Assembly (NCBI GenBank): GCA_049700035.1 | Contig: JBNAWC010000034.1 | Span: 1-12,994 of the forward strand | Direction: 5' to 3' | DNA: 12,994 nucleotides | Origin: JAVZLQ01 sp049700035 | GTDB lineage: Archaea; Thermoproteota; Bathyarchaeia; Bathyarchaeales; Bathycorpusculaceae | Shown here: positions 1 to 7,696 of the stretch, one piece after another | How the letters are laid out: the number at the start of each line of letters is the position of its first letter | Numbering within the stretch: position 1 is the first letter of the stretch | Position numbers and translations under genes: made by a program | Notes under the pieces: generated by a model | The model's input: the letters and a program-made list of their open reading frames with translations, nothing else | Databases searched by the model: none | Told to the model about the DNA's origin: nothing

Positions 1-224
1 ATTAGACTGGCTTTATATGCTGTATGCAATCTTGTCCCTAAAATTTAACGTGATGAAGTGCAGATATTAGGAATCTGTATTTTTCTGATTCAGCATCAAA
101 CTTAAAGTGCAACTGGAGAGTCAATAAATGATGTTTTGGGGCATGAATAGAATTTTGTTCTATAACCCTTTTCTTGTAGTGTTTTTATTCGTCCTTGTAC
201 GACTTTATTTTGGAGAAGGCTTAG
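1..224. other. Left-edge non-coding stretch
   Basis: No confident gene is visible here. A plus-strand frame is open from base 2 to a TAG at 68-70 and reads LDWLYMLYAILSLKFNVMKC. It is hydrophobic and could be the last 22 residues of a membrane protein that begins outside the window, but that is too short to call. The rest up to 224 is A/T-rich and should hold the promoter of the secreted-protein gene. A TTTATATG at 12-19 resembles a TATA box but lies too far upstream to be assigned to that gene with confidence. A C-box-like GTGATGA at 50-56 lacks the partner boxes of a C/D sRNA. Confidence 0.4.
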
Positions 225-1118
225 ATGCGGAGATTTACGTTTGCGTTTGGTTTGCTCGCAGCGTTGGTTCTTTTTGAGTTCCTCAGTTTAGGTTTTGCTG
301 GTTCGCAGTTTGTGGTCTTAGCGGATGATGGTGAACCTTCTCTTCAGGAGTGGTTTGACCAGAACGGCTATGCCATTAACGTCGTAGAGGATGAAACTGG
401 AATTGAAACTTTTCCCGCTGGATTTTATGGAATTCGTATTTTAGCCGAGATTGCTGATTATGCGCCAGTGAACAACTTAAGCTGGTATTTGGCGGAAGAT
501 GCGCAGTTAAACCTTATATTTGTTGGGGAAAACACAACAGGCGAAACAGCCTATTTTGTGGCTAGTGCAAGTTTCGGCTTATGTTTAGGCTCTCCTGACG
601 GTTATTTCTATACAGAGGCTTGGAGAAACAATGATGGAAAAGACCATGCTCTTGTTTTCGTTAATCCAAATGCTCCAGGATACATAATTGCTTGGGAGGA
701 TTTGTCCAGTCTTGGAGATGCTGATTTTCAGGATTTTATTCTTGCTGTTTTAACGCCAGTAAATGTTAGTGTTCGCTTCTGTCCTAGGACGTTGAACCTT
801 AAGAGTAAAGGGCGGTGGATTACAGCCATTGTTAAGCTACCGAAAAATCATGTTGCAGCCGACGTTAATTTTTCTTCGATATTGTTGAATGGAACTATTC
901 AAGCTGAGAAGTGGCATTTTTGCAAGTCTTCCCGCTTGATTGTTTTGAAGTTTAATAGGGCAACGGTGATTGAACTTGTTAAGGAATCATTAAAGGGTGT
1001 GCGTTACAAGAAGTCTATTGAAGTTTCTTTAACTTTGACTGGCAAATTTTTGGATGGAATGCCCTTTCAAGGAACAGGCAAGATTAGGGTCATAAATTTA
1101 GGTCGTTGCGGCAAGTAA
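225..1118 (+). CDS. Secreted protein with DUF4114-like domain and C-terminal beta-sandwich-like domain
   Basis: A 297-residue protein predicted to be exported. Residues 1-33 look like a signal peptide: MRR, then a hydrophobic stretch about 7-24, with possible cleavage after VLA at 34 or after FAG at 26. Residues about 66-177 resemble DUF4114, a beta-rich domain of surface proteins; the clearest mark is AWEDLSSLGDADFQD at 156-170, preceded by the typical FVNPN at 145-149. Residues about 185-292 form a second domain starting RTLNLKSKGRWIT, a pattern I associate with archaeal surface proteins and infer to be Ig-like. N-glycosylation sequons occur at N103, N180, N215 and N222. No C-terminal membrane anchor is visible, so it may be released or bound non-covalently. 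A Shine-Dalgarno GGAG at 212-215 supports the ATG. The function is unknown. Its stop lies one base from the ileS stop on the other strand. Confidence 0.75.
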   Translation: MRRFTFAFGLLAALVLFEFLSLGFAGSQFVVLADDGEPSLQEWFDQNGYAINVVEDETGIETFPAGFYGIRILAEIADYAPVNNLSWYLAEDAQLNLIFVGENTTGETAYFVASASFGLCLGSPDGYFYTEAWRNNDGKDHALVFVNPNAPGYIIAWEDLSSLGDADFQDFILAVLTPVNVSVRFCPRTLNLKSKGRWITAIVKLPKNHVAADVNFSSILLNGTIQAEKWHFCKSSRLIVLKFNRATVIELVKESLKGVRYKKSIEVSLTLTGKFLDGMPFQGTGKIRVINLGRCGK

Positions 1119-1119
1119 T

Positions 1120-4100
1120 CTAGGAAATTGCAATGTAAACTTTCTTGTCGTCAAGTTGGTGTTCACGCCATTCAACATTAACTCCTTCGCGTCTTTCATG
1201 TAAGTGAACGCTTTTGGCTCTTACTAGCTTCTCCATTTCTTTCAAGTATGGCTCCAGCAGCGTAATGCTTTCCTTTTCCAGTTCAGCAATGTGCACAGTG
1301 TTTAGAACATCTGTCGGCATATAGCCCAACTCCTTCCTTAAGGATTGAACTCTTCGGGCTATGTCTCGCATTAAACCTTCTCCGAGCAAACTCTCGTCGC
1401 GTTTTGTGTTTAGCATCACTTGCATATCGTTTTCCGAGGCTGTTGCCCACACTTCTTTTTGCGTCATGTTTTCTGGAACTTTTTGTGTATATCTCACGCT
1501 TTTCACGTTTGCAAGTTCGATTAACAGTTTTTCAACGCTCTTCAGCATGTTGCAAGTCTTTTCTGAGGCAACTACAACAAGTTCTTTTAGCGGCCATCTC
1601 CGCTTTAGTTTTGCTGATTGCCTAGCCGCGTAGGTAAGCGAAACGCACTTGAAAAGCGCCTCTATCTCTTCTTCAACATCTTCACGTCGCATTTTCACGT
1701 CTGGCTTCGGCCAACCTTCGAAGTTCACTGATTCTGGCAGTGTTTCGTCAAGCCTTCTGTGAACCTTCTGGTATAATGCCTCGCTCAAGTATGGCGTTAT
1801 CGGGTTAAACATTAGCAGAACTGTTTTTAACGTGTGCCAAAGTGTGGCGTATATTGCCAGCCTCCTGTTCAACGTTTCTGGGTCATCTGTCCAAAGCTCT
1901 CTCCTAATCATTGGCACGTAAAGTCTGCTTAAAGTTTCTATCACGAAGTCTTCGAGTACGGCAAGTGCAAAGTTAAACTCGCATCTCTCAAGCCTACTCG
2001 TGTACTGCTCTATTGCCCATTGAAGTTTTGAAAGCAGCCACAGATCTGGTTTTTCCAGAAGCTTTTCGTTTTCCGCCCATTCAAGCGTGTGTAATTTTGG
2101 ATTAAAGCCATCATACTCGGCGTTTTGCACGAAAAACCTGTTCAAGCGGTAGAGCGTGGACAAGACTTGGTATGGACGGCGGTTCAATTCTTGAAGGTCA
2201 AAGTTTATGAAGTCTATGGGTGAACATTTACGCAGCATGTAAAATCTGCAGATGTCCGCTGAATACTTTTCCAGAAGCTTGTTTAACTCTATGATGTTTC
2301 CGAGACTCTTGCTCATTTTCCTTCCTTTTGCGTCTTGCGCTAAACCTTGGAATAGGAACGCCTTGTATGGAGCTTCAGCCCTTCCAGTAAGTATGACGTG
2401 CTCCAATAACAGCGAGTTCGCCCAACCTCTTGTTTGGTCTATTCCCTCTGTTAGGAACTCGCATGGTACATACTTCGCGAATTCTTCGTCTGTAAACCTT
2501 GCATATGGGGATGCGCCGCTGTTATGCCAAGTATCAAGCACGTACGGTTCTCTATGCATTTTTCCGCCACATTTCTCGCACTTTATTGTTATGCGGTCAA
2601 CCCAAGGCTTGTGAAGCTCAAAATAGCCGTTAGGTTTTTCCATGGCTTTTTCCAGTAGCTCCTTCTTGCTTGAAATCAGCGTTTTGGCTCCGCATTTTTC
2701 GCACACCCATATTGGAAGTGGCGTTCCCCAAACACGCTCTCTTGATATGCACCACGGCTTGCCCTCCCTTAGGAAGGACAGGAACCTGTTTTTCGGGCTT
2801 TCATAATAGTACTCTACTTTTTCCGCAGCTTCAACAACCTTCGCGTTAATCTTGTCCGTCCTCAAGAAGTATTCGCGCCTTGCAAGCCAAACAAGCTTAT
2901 GATGTGAACGCCAACAAGTTGGATATTCATGCTTTATGGTTTTAGCCAAAACCAGTAACCCTCTCCTTCGAAGTTCCTCTATTACCATCGCGTCAGCGTC
3001 TCTTGCAAAAACGCCTTCAAATGCTCCAGCATCCGCCGTAAACCTAACTTCGTCGTCAAACGGGGCGAATATTGGAACCCCCCTCTTTTGCGCTGCAAAG
3101 AAGTCCTCTTCACCGTTTCCAGGCGACAAGTGCACTACGCCAGTTGCCGTGTTAACGTCTACAAAATCTTCGCAGACAACCCTATGCACAAGCAGATGTT
3201 TACTTTCAAGCTCCGCTTGTTTTGGAATCAAATCCTTGAATGGATAATCATATTTTACGCCTTCAAGTTCCTTGCCCCAAACTGTTCCTAAAACTTCATA
3301 GTCGCTTATGCCTAGCTCCTGCATTATTGGCTCAACTCTTCCCTTGGCTAATATCCAGTTTTCCGAGCCAACTTTGACTTTGGCGTATTCCGCTTCTGGA
3401 TGAACCGCAAGCATCGTGTCCGTTATAAGCGTGAAGGGCATGGTTGTCCAAACTAGTAAGTAGTCGCTTTGACTTTCCACAACCCTAAACTTGAAGTGTA
3501 ATGATGGGTCTTCAACTTCCTTATAGGAATCCTCGTAGCCAACCTCTGCGCTGCTTAGGCTTGTTTGGCATCCTGGACAATAAGCCACAACGTAGTAGCC
3601 CTCTTCCAGCAAGCCTTGTTCCCAAGCGCGCTTTAGATATTGCCACTCACGTTCAATGTATTCATCCAAGTATGTCCAGTACGCCTTCTCCTGGTCTATG
3701 AATATCCCGAGCTTCTTATCTGCCTCAACCCATTCGCGGTGATAACGCATAATCGTTTTCTTACATTCCTCTATGAAACGCTCCTCGCCGACTCTTTCAA
3801 GAAGTTCGCGCTTGTTCCTAACGCCCAAAAGCTTCTCAACTTCCAACTCAACAGGCAAGCCTTGACAGTCCCATCCAGCCCAGAAAGGCATAAAATAGCC
3901 CTGCATAGTCTTCCATCTGAAACGCAGGTCCTTCATTACGCGTCCCCTTGCATGTCCAACGTGTGGTATGCCATTAAGCGTCGGTGGTCCTTCAACCCAT
4001 CCAGAAAAGCCTATGTTGTTTTTTTCTCTGAAAGCCATCAGTTTCTTCTGTATTTGGTTTTTGTCCCAGAATTCGCGTATTTCTTTTTCAAGTTCAAGCG

Positions 4101-4155
4101 GGCGATAATCAGCCGTAAAGGTCTCTTCAAAATTAGCTTTGAATTTGGCGGTCAC
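1120..4155 (-). CDS. ileS: Isoleucyl-tRNA synthetase
   Basis: A full-length class I synthetase (1011 residues) that charges tRNA-Ile with isoleucine in the cytoplasm. The HIGH motif is HVGH at 65-68 and KMSKS is at 613-617. GWDCQGLPVE at 94-103 matches the usual GWDxHGLPxE except that His is Gln. The inserted editing domain lies roughly between 190 and 420. It has WTTMPFT at 236-242, where most family members have WTTTPWT, and keeps the His/Asp pair of the hydrolytic site at H342 and D351 (VHLSPGNGEED). Cysteine pairs C193/C196, C485/C488 and C526/C529 may bind zinc. The GIDQTRGW motif at 571-578 is intact. About 690-850 is the anticodon-binding helical region. The start is GTG at 4155: an in-frame TGA lies two codons upstream, and the next Met is residue 40. 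The preceding Shine-Dalgarno match is weak. The gene has its own promoter behind the methyltransferase. Confidence 0.97.
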   Translation of the reverse strand: MTAKFKANFEETFTADYRPLELEKEIREFWDKNQIQKKLMAFREKNNIGFSGWVEGPPTLNGIPHVGHARGRVMKDLRFRWKTMQGYFMPFWAGWDCQGLPVELEVEKLLGVRNKRELLERVGEERFIEECKKTIMRYHREWVEADKKLGIFIDQEKAYWTYLDEYIEREWQYLKRAWEQGLLEEGYYVVAYCPGCQTSLSSAEVGYEDSYKEVEDPSLHFKFRVVESQSDYLLVWTTMPFTLITDTMLAVHPEAEYAKVKVGSENWILAKGRVEPIMQELGISDYEVLGTVWGKELEGVKYDYPFKDLIPKQAELESKHLLVHRVVCEDFVDVNTATGVVHLSPGNGEEDFFAAQKRGVPIFAPFDDEVRFTADAGAFEGVFARDADAMVIEELRRRGLLVLAKTIKHEYPTCWRSHHKLVWLARREYFLRTDKINAKVVEAAEKVEYYYESPKNRFLSFLREGKPWCISRERVWGTPLPIWVCEKCGAKTLISSKKELLEKAMEKPNGYFELHKPWVDRITIKCEKCGGKMHREPYVLDTWHNSGASPYARFTDEEFAKYVPCEFLTEGIDQTRGWANSLLLEHVILTGRAEAPYKAFLFQGLAQDAKGRKMSKSLGNIIELNKLLEKYSADICRFYMLRKCSPIDFINFDLQELNRRPYQVLSTLYRLNRFFVQNAEYDGFNPKLHTLEWAENEKLLEKPDLWLLSKLQWAIEQYTSRLERCEFNFALAVLEDFVIETLSRLYVPMIRRELWTDDPETLNRRLAIYATLWHTLKTVLLMFNPITPYLSEALYQKVHRRLDETLPESVNFEGWPKPDVKMRREDVEEEIEALFKCVSLTYAARQSAKLKRRWPLKELVVVASEKTCNMLKSVEKLLIELANVKSVRYTQKVPENMTQKEVWATASENDMQVMLNTKRDESLLGEGLMRDIARRVQSLRKELGYMPTDVLNTVHIAELEKESITLLEPYLKEMEKLVRAKSVHLHERREGVNVEWREHQLDDKKVYIAIS

Positions 4156-4202
4156 CTTTCATCCCAAAGCACCCGCAAATACACAAAAATAGCATCGGCA
4201 AC

Positions 4203-4215
4203 ATATAACCTTTTT
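4203..4215 (-). promoter_or_regulatory. Probable ileS promoter (BRE plus TATA)
   Basis: On the minus strand AAAAAGG (4215-4209), a purine-rich BRE-like tract, runs into TTATAT (4208-4203). A start about 25 bases downstream would fall near 4180 and give a leader of about 25 bases before the GTG at 4155. The position fits archaeal spacing, but it was judged by eye. Confidence 0.5.
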
Positions 4216-4238
4216 GAATTACAAATTACTGTAATTCA
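4215..4238. promoter_or_regulatory. Perfect 9-bp inverted repeat, candidate operator
   Basis: TGAATTACA (4215-4223) and TGTAATTCA (4230-4238) are exact reverse complements separated by 6 bp. The element abuts the BRE-like tract of the ileS promoter on its upstream side, as an activator or repressor site would. On the minus strand it is followed by A residues rather than a T tract, which argues against a terminator hairpin for the methyltransferase gene. Confidence 0.45.
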
Positions 4239-4274
4239 GCCACTCGTATTCCTAGAAAAGCGGAAAATTCTGGA

Positions 4275-5047
4275 CTATTTCCTTCTCAAAAGTGCCATGT
4301 TAATGTTGGTTAGCTTTTCAGCCTTTTCAAGCGGCTTTTCAATGTGCCAAGTGCTTTCTGTTCCTTCCCACCAACCTAAAAACTCAAACTTTCCATCGAG
4401 CTTTACAAGTGCCTTAAATTCTTGCGGAAAAACGAATTTTAAATTTTCTTCACCCTCAAGTTTAAGTTGTTTTCCATGGTCATCCACTTCCATAGCAATC
4501 TTTTCAATGTAAATTTGGTTAAGTATATCCTTCAATCGCGTAGTGTATGTCACTCTAACTTTTATTCCATTCCTCTCCATAGTCCAGCTTTGCTCAACAT
4601 TTTTTGTCCAGTCGACAGCCATATTCTGGATAAGATATAATGCACCCTTTTTAAAGGAATAAGCCATGGAATGGAGATGATTTAAGAGTTCTTCGTTTGA
4701 TTTAAAGCTGAATGAACCCATCATTATGAACGCGAAGTCAACTTTTTTCCTTAATATGAAATTACGCATGTCCGCTTGAACTGTCTCGATTTTCACTTCT
4801 TCTTCCATTGCTTTCTGCTGCAAAAATATGCCAGCATCTCAGCGCTTGAGTCCAGTCCAACAGCTTCATAGCTCCTCTTTGCAATTTCCCTCAATTGAAG
4901 ACTTGGCCCACACGCCACATCTAAGAAGCGTTTAACTTTTATTTTGCTAAATTTTGCGGTAATCTCTTCGAAACTGTCAACTTGCTTTTTTGGGTCGAAG
5001 AAGCTGAAGGCAATTTCATAGTAAAGAGGATGTTTATAGATTTCCAT
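4275..5047 (-). pseudogene. Class I SAM-dependent methyltransferase, interrupted by a one-base frameshift
   Basis: Two overlapping reading frames together make one methyltransferase of about 257 residues. The first (5047-4793, ATG start) holds the N-terminal YYEIAFSFFDPKK segment, SAM-binding motif I (FLDVACGPS, residues 41-49) and motif II acidic residue D66 in GLDSSAEML. It then ends in an unrelated tail, CSRKQWKKK. The second frame (from about 4823 to 4275) continues the fold: QQKAMEEEVKIETVQADMRNF, then VDFAFIMMGSF and a beta-rich C-terminal half. Adding one T to the TTTTT run at about 4824-4828 joins them smoothly as AYFLQQKAMEEE. The cause could be a sequencing or assembly error in the T run, a real mutation, or a -1 ribosomal slip. 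The substrate is unknown. The gene follows the membrane protein by 21 bp, so it looks like the tail of the pyrD transcript. Confidence 0.75.
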
Positions 5048-5068
5048 GATTCACTTCATGCTTACGCG

Positions 5069-5584
5069 CTAGTGATTTTTGAGTTTTGCTGTTTTTAGCC
5101 ATACCAAGCAAGAATATAACGCTAGTAGAATTACGGCTAGCTCAACAACGATTGCTGCTGTTCCCAAATAGAAGGGGTTTCCATAGGCGATTAGGTACAG
5201 CACATAGGGCATGTCTTTGTGCGTAAACATGTCGAAGAATATATGGGTGAAGCTGCCTATCAAACTGCAAAAATAGATTGTTGAAATTGGATACTGCACA
5301 TGACTTGTTTTAAACCTCAATTTATTGTATATGCCCTGCAATTTTTCAGTAAATAACCGTTCGACAATGTAGACTCCGAGTGTTGTCAAGATAGGATAAA
5401 TTATTAAGGTTAATGCAAAGCTATGTAAAAGCCTATGGTTTAAAGGCTCCATGAGGAGCAGATAATATGCAGCTTCCAAGTCAATGAATGTTGATGAGAC
5501 AGCTAAGGCAAGAGGGTCAAATCCTCTTCTATCCCTAAAATATAGGAACATCGGTGCGAGAGCGTGTAGCGGCGTTATTGGCAT
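5069..5584 (-). CDS. Small multi-pass membrane protein, metal-dependent hydrolase-like
   Basis: A 171-residue membrane protein with about four hydrophobic segments, around 24-46, 55-76, 98-120 and 138-165. The start MPITPLHALAP, the FIDLE motif at 34-38, HRLLHS at 50-55 and GSFTHIFFDMFTH at 110-122 resemble the family usually annotated as membrane-bound metal-dependent hydrolases (COG1988, DUF457 or DUF4184-like). H7, D35, E37, H50, H54, H114, D118 and H122 are candidate metal ligands; this rests on family resemblance. Its ATG is one base past the pyrK stop (TAG T ATG on the minus strand), so it is almost certainly translated from the pyrD-pyrK message. The enzymatic activity and substrate are unknown, and a link to pyrimidine synthesis is not implied by the sequence. 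Confidence 0.6.
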   Translation of the reverse strand: MPITPLHALAPMFLYFRDRRGFDPLALAVSSTFIDLEAAYYLLLMEPLNHRLLHSFALTLIIYPILTTLGVYIVERLFTEKLQGIYNKLRFKTSHVQYPISTIYFCSLIGSFTHIFFDMFTHKDMPYVLYLIAYGNPFYLGTAAIVVELAVILLALYSCLVWLKTAKLKNH

Positions 5585-5585
5585 A

Positions 5586-6416
5586 CTATTCCAGCGGAAC
5601 CTTTCTACCGCAAAAATCCCGCTTCAGAAACCCAAACTCATTTTTAACGTTTCTAAGCTGATTGGAGCTGAAAACTGGTCCGTCTCTGCAAACGCGGTAA
5701 TTACCAATGACACAGCTTCCACACAACCCTATTGCGCAGCGCATTAGGCGTTCTAAGCTTGCTTCGGTGGCTATGCCGCTTTTTTCGGCTAAATCGAAAA
5801 CTTCACGCATCATCTGCTCAGGCCCACAAGTGTAGATAAAGTCAAATTTTTCCTTAGCCAAAACTTGCTTAAGTGGTTCAGTGGCTAAACCTTTTATACC
5901 GTGGCTTCCGTCTTCTGTTGTGGCAATTAAGTTTTTTCCGCAGACCTTTTCCAGTTCATTTATGAAAAGAAGTTCCTCCTTTGTTTTTGCACCTGTTATG
6001 AAGACAAGTTTTCCCGCTTTTCCAACAATCTTTTTTGCCAAGAAAAGCAGCGGGGCTATGCCAGTTCCACCGCCAACAATTAACACCTTGCCATGATTTA
6101 ATGAGAAGTAATTGCCAAAAGGTCCGCGAATGCCGATAGTTGCGTTAACCTTCAGTTTATGGAGCGCGTCTGTGGCTTCCCCAACCCTCTTAACGGCAAT
6201 CGACACTTCATGTCCTCCAACGTCTAGTATGCTGAATGGAATTTCATCAACGCCTGGAATCCACAGCATTAGAAACTGTCCAGGCATGGCTTTTGCGCAT
6301 ATTTCATCCTTAAAAGTGAGCTTCTTAACGGTAGGGCTTACATCTTCAATTTTTAGGATTCGCGTGACTCTATGCTTGTTAGTGGCGGTGCGATAAGCCA
6401 ACAATCTCCTCAACAC
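5586..6416 (-). CDS. pyrK: Dihydroorotate dehydrogenase electron transfer subunit
   Basis: This is the flavin and iron-sulfur partner of PyrD. It passes electrons from dihydroorotate oxidation to NAD+. In order it shows an FAD-binding beta-barrel (PGQFLMLW at 45-52, EIPFSI at 58-63, GPFGNYF at 98-104), an NAD-binding lobe (VGGGTGIAPLLFLAK at 114-128, TCGPEQMM at 196-203), and a C-terminal [2Fe-2S] site with C227, C232, C235 and C243, the last within YRVCRDGPVF. All four cluster cysteines are present. At 276 residues the length suits the family. The start is uncertain: GTG 6416 opens the frame, but TTG at 6413, 6404 or 6401 would also serve. An AGGAG at 6420-6416 and GAGGAG at 6411-6406 favour one of the last two. 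Any of these overlaps the end of pyrD, which implies coupled translation. Confidence 0.92.
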   Translation of the reverse strand: MLRRLLAYRTATNKHRVTRILKIEDVSPTVKKLTFKDEICAKAMPGQFLMLWIPGVDEIPFSILDVGGHEVSIAVKRVGEATDALHKLKVNATIGIRGPFGNYFSLNHGKVLIVGGGTGIAPLLFLAKKIVGKAGKLVFITGAKTKEELLFINELEKVCGKNLIATTEDGSHGIKGLATEPLKQVLAKEKFDFIYTCGPEQMMREVFDLAEKSGIATEASLERLMRCAIGLCGSCVIGNYRVCRDGPVFSSNQLRNVKNEFGFLKRDFCGRKVPLE

Positions 6417-7296
6417 TCCTAAAATTCTTCCCTTTCAAGTAGGCTTTTATTCCCCTAACCACAGCGCCAAAAACACTTACGCCCTTCGTTGCTATGGCTG
6501 TGCCAATCTGAACGGCTGAAGCCCCAGCCAACAAAAACTCTACAGCGTCACGCCAGTTTGTTATGCCTCCACAACCAATTATGGGCACATTGACTTTTTC
6601 GTAAATTTCGTAGACGCATCTTAGGGCTATTGGCTTTATGGCTGGTCCGGACAAGCCGCCAAACTTGTTACTTAATATTGGCATGGCGGTTTCTACATCT
6701 ATTGCCATGGCGCGAACAGTGTTTACGGCTGTTAACCCATCAGCACCAGCTCTAACGGCGGAATCTGCGATTTCGATAATGTTTGTGACGTTTGGCGAAA
6801 GCTTAACAAGCACGGGCTTTTCAACAGCCTCTTTGACTTTGCTTACGACTTCTGAAAGAATTTTCGGGTTCTGCCCAATTTCCACGCCTGTTTCTTTAAC
6901 GTGTGGACAGGAAACGTTAAGTTCAACAGCATCAGCCCCAGCTTCGACAGCTTTTCTCGCCACAGTCGCGTATTCTTCTGCTGTAAAACCGTAAACGCTG
7001 ACAATCAATGGAATTTTTAAGGCGCTTTTGGCTTGGCGGATTTCCGTTGCAAATTCTTCTATGCCAGGGTTTGGAAGACCCATGGCGTTAATTAAGCCGC
7101 AGCTGGATTGGACAATTGTTGGATTCGGATAGCCGGTTCTAGGCTTAAAACCAACAGATTTTGTTACGATGGCTCCAGCGCCTCCAGCGGCAACTGTTTC
7201 AAACGTTTCCGCCGCGTAGCCTAGAACCCCCGAAGCCAACATTGTTGGGTTGGCTAGTTTTAAGCCTCCCAAATTTACGTTTAAACTTATTTCCAA
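6379..7296 (-). CDS. pyrD: Dihydroorotate dehydrogenase catalytic subunit, class 1B
   Basis: An FMN-dependent cytosolic enzyme that oxidises dihydroorotate to orotate in pyrimidine synthesis. The 305-residue TIM barrel shows NPTMLASG at 16-23, KSVGFKPRTGYPNP at 46-59, NAMGLPNPG at 70-78, and the catalytic loop ELNVSCPH with Cys130, the catalytic base typical of class 1 enzymes (class 2 uses Ser). Later come PVLVKLSPN at 161-169, AVNTVRA at 190-196, GGLSGPAIKP at 213-222, and the phosphate-binding GCGGITNW and GASAVQIGTA at 241-248 and 258-267. The neighbouring pyrK confirms class 1B. The start is TTG at 7296: an in-frame TGA lies three codons upstream, and a good Shine-Dalgarno GGTGA at 7307-7303 sits 6 bases before it. 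Confidence 0.96.
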   Translation of the reverse strand: MEISLNVNLGGLKLANPTMLASGVLGYAAETFETVAAGGAGAIVTKSVGFKPRTGYPNPTIVQSSCGLINAMGLPNPGIEEFATEIRQAKSALKIPLIVSVYGFTAEEYATVARKAVEAGADAVELNVSCPHVKETGVEIGQNPKILSEVVSKVKEAVEKPVLVKLSPNVTNIIEIADSAVRAGADGLTAVNTVRAMAIDVETAMPILSNKFGGLSGPAIKPIALRCVYEIYEKVNVPIIGCGGITNWRDAVEFLLAGASAVQIGTAIATKGVSVFGAVVRGIKAYLKGKNFRSVEEIVGLSHRH

Positions 7297-7302
7297 GAGC
7301 TT

Positions 7303-7307
7303 TCACC
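7303..7307 (-). promoter_or_regulatory. Ribosome binding site of pyrD
   Basis: GGTGA on the minus strand matches the anti-Shine-Dalgarno of archaeal 16S rRNA and lies 6 bases before the TTG at 7296. It supports that non-ATG start. Confidence 0.6.
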
Positions 7308-7344
7308 ATTTGGACGCTGAGTCTTAATTTTAGCCATCTAAAAC

Positions 7345-7358
7345 TATTTAAAAGGTTA
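7345..7358 (-). promoter_or_regulatory. Probable promoter of the pyrD operon
   Basis: The minus strand reads TAACC followed by TTTTAAATA (7353-7345), a TATA-like box about 50 bases before the pyrD start. Transcription would start near 7323 and give a leader of about 27 bases that includes the GGTGA at 7307-7303. The box was called by eye. Confidence 0.5.
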
Positions 7359-7393
7359 GGAAATGGGTGCTGCTGTGGTTGCGGTTTTTCTTC

Positions 7394-7612
7394 TCACTTT
7401 CGCTTTTTTGGCGGAGTTTCTGGTTGTGGTTCTTCAGCGCCTAATAGTATGCGCAGCGACTTTACTTCTTCTCGGAGCATGCTAATTTCGCTCTCCAAAG
7501 CTTTCGCTTTAGCGTCAGCCATCTTCTTAAGCTCTTCAATTTCTAGAAGAAGGTTTTTCCTTTCATTCTCCAAGTTTCTTATCTTTTCTATAACAGTTTT
7601 GATGCTGCTCAT
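7394..7612 (-). CDS. Small coiled-coil protein (72 residues), function unknown
   Basis: From ATG 7612 the protein begins MSSIKTVIEKIRNLENERKN. Residues about 4-56 show a heptad-like pattern of I, L and M with many charged residues, which predicts one long helix or coiled coil. A short proline-rich, basic tail follows (EEPQPETPPKKRK). There are no cysteines in this form. I do not recognise a family. The frame stays open upstream to a TTG at 7693 and would add 27 residues, but that part is not coiled coil and looks like leader sequence, so I prefer 7612. A weak GAGAG precedes that ATG. The gene is divergent from nop5 (start 7757) and lies upstream of the pyrD promoter on the same strand, with 97 bp between. 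It may form dimers or bind nucleic acid, but this is speculation. Confidence 0.55.
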   Translation of the reverse strand: MSSIKTVIEKIRNLENERKNLLLEIEELKKMADAKAKALESEISMLREEVKSLRILLGAEEPQPETPPKKRK

Positions 7613-7696
7613 AAAGAGGCTCTCGCAATAAAATATTAGCCACTTTGAACACTTAAGATTTTTGCAGCTAAACGCTTTTGCAGTCTTATCCAATAA

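Noticed and set aside
50..88. C/D box sRNA: GTGATGA at 50-56 with CTGA at 85-88
   Set aside because: There are no convincing D' and C' boxes, the C to D spacing is too short for a double-guide sRNA, and the flanks do not form a terminal stem.
4216..4237. Terminator hairpin for the methyltransferase gene
   Set aside because: The stem is A/T-rich and weak, and on the minus strand it is followed by A residues rather than T.
3640..4512. 290-residue plus-strand open frame opposite ileS and the methyltransferase gene
   Set aside because: It is antisense to the conserved IleRS N-terminus and runs through the ileS promoter; its composition is that of a shadow frame.
7613..7693. 27-residue N-terminal extension of the coiled-coil protein from TTG 7693
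   Set aside because: The segment breaks the heptad pattern, contains Cys and Trp unlike the rest, and lacks a ribosome site; ATG 7612 fits better.
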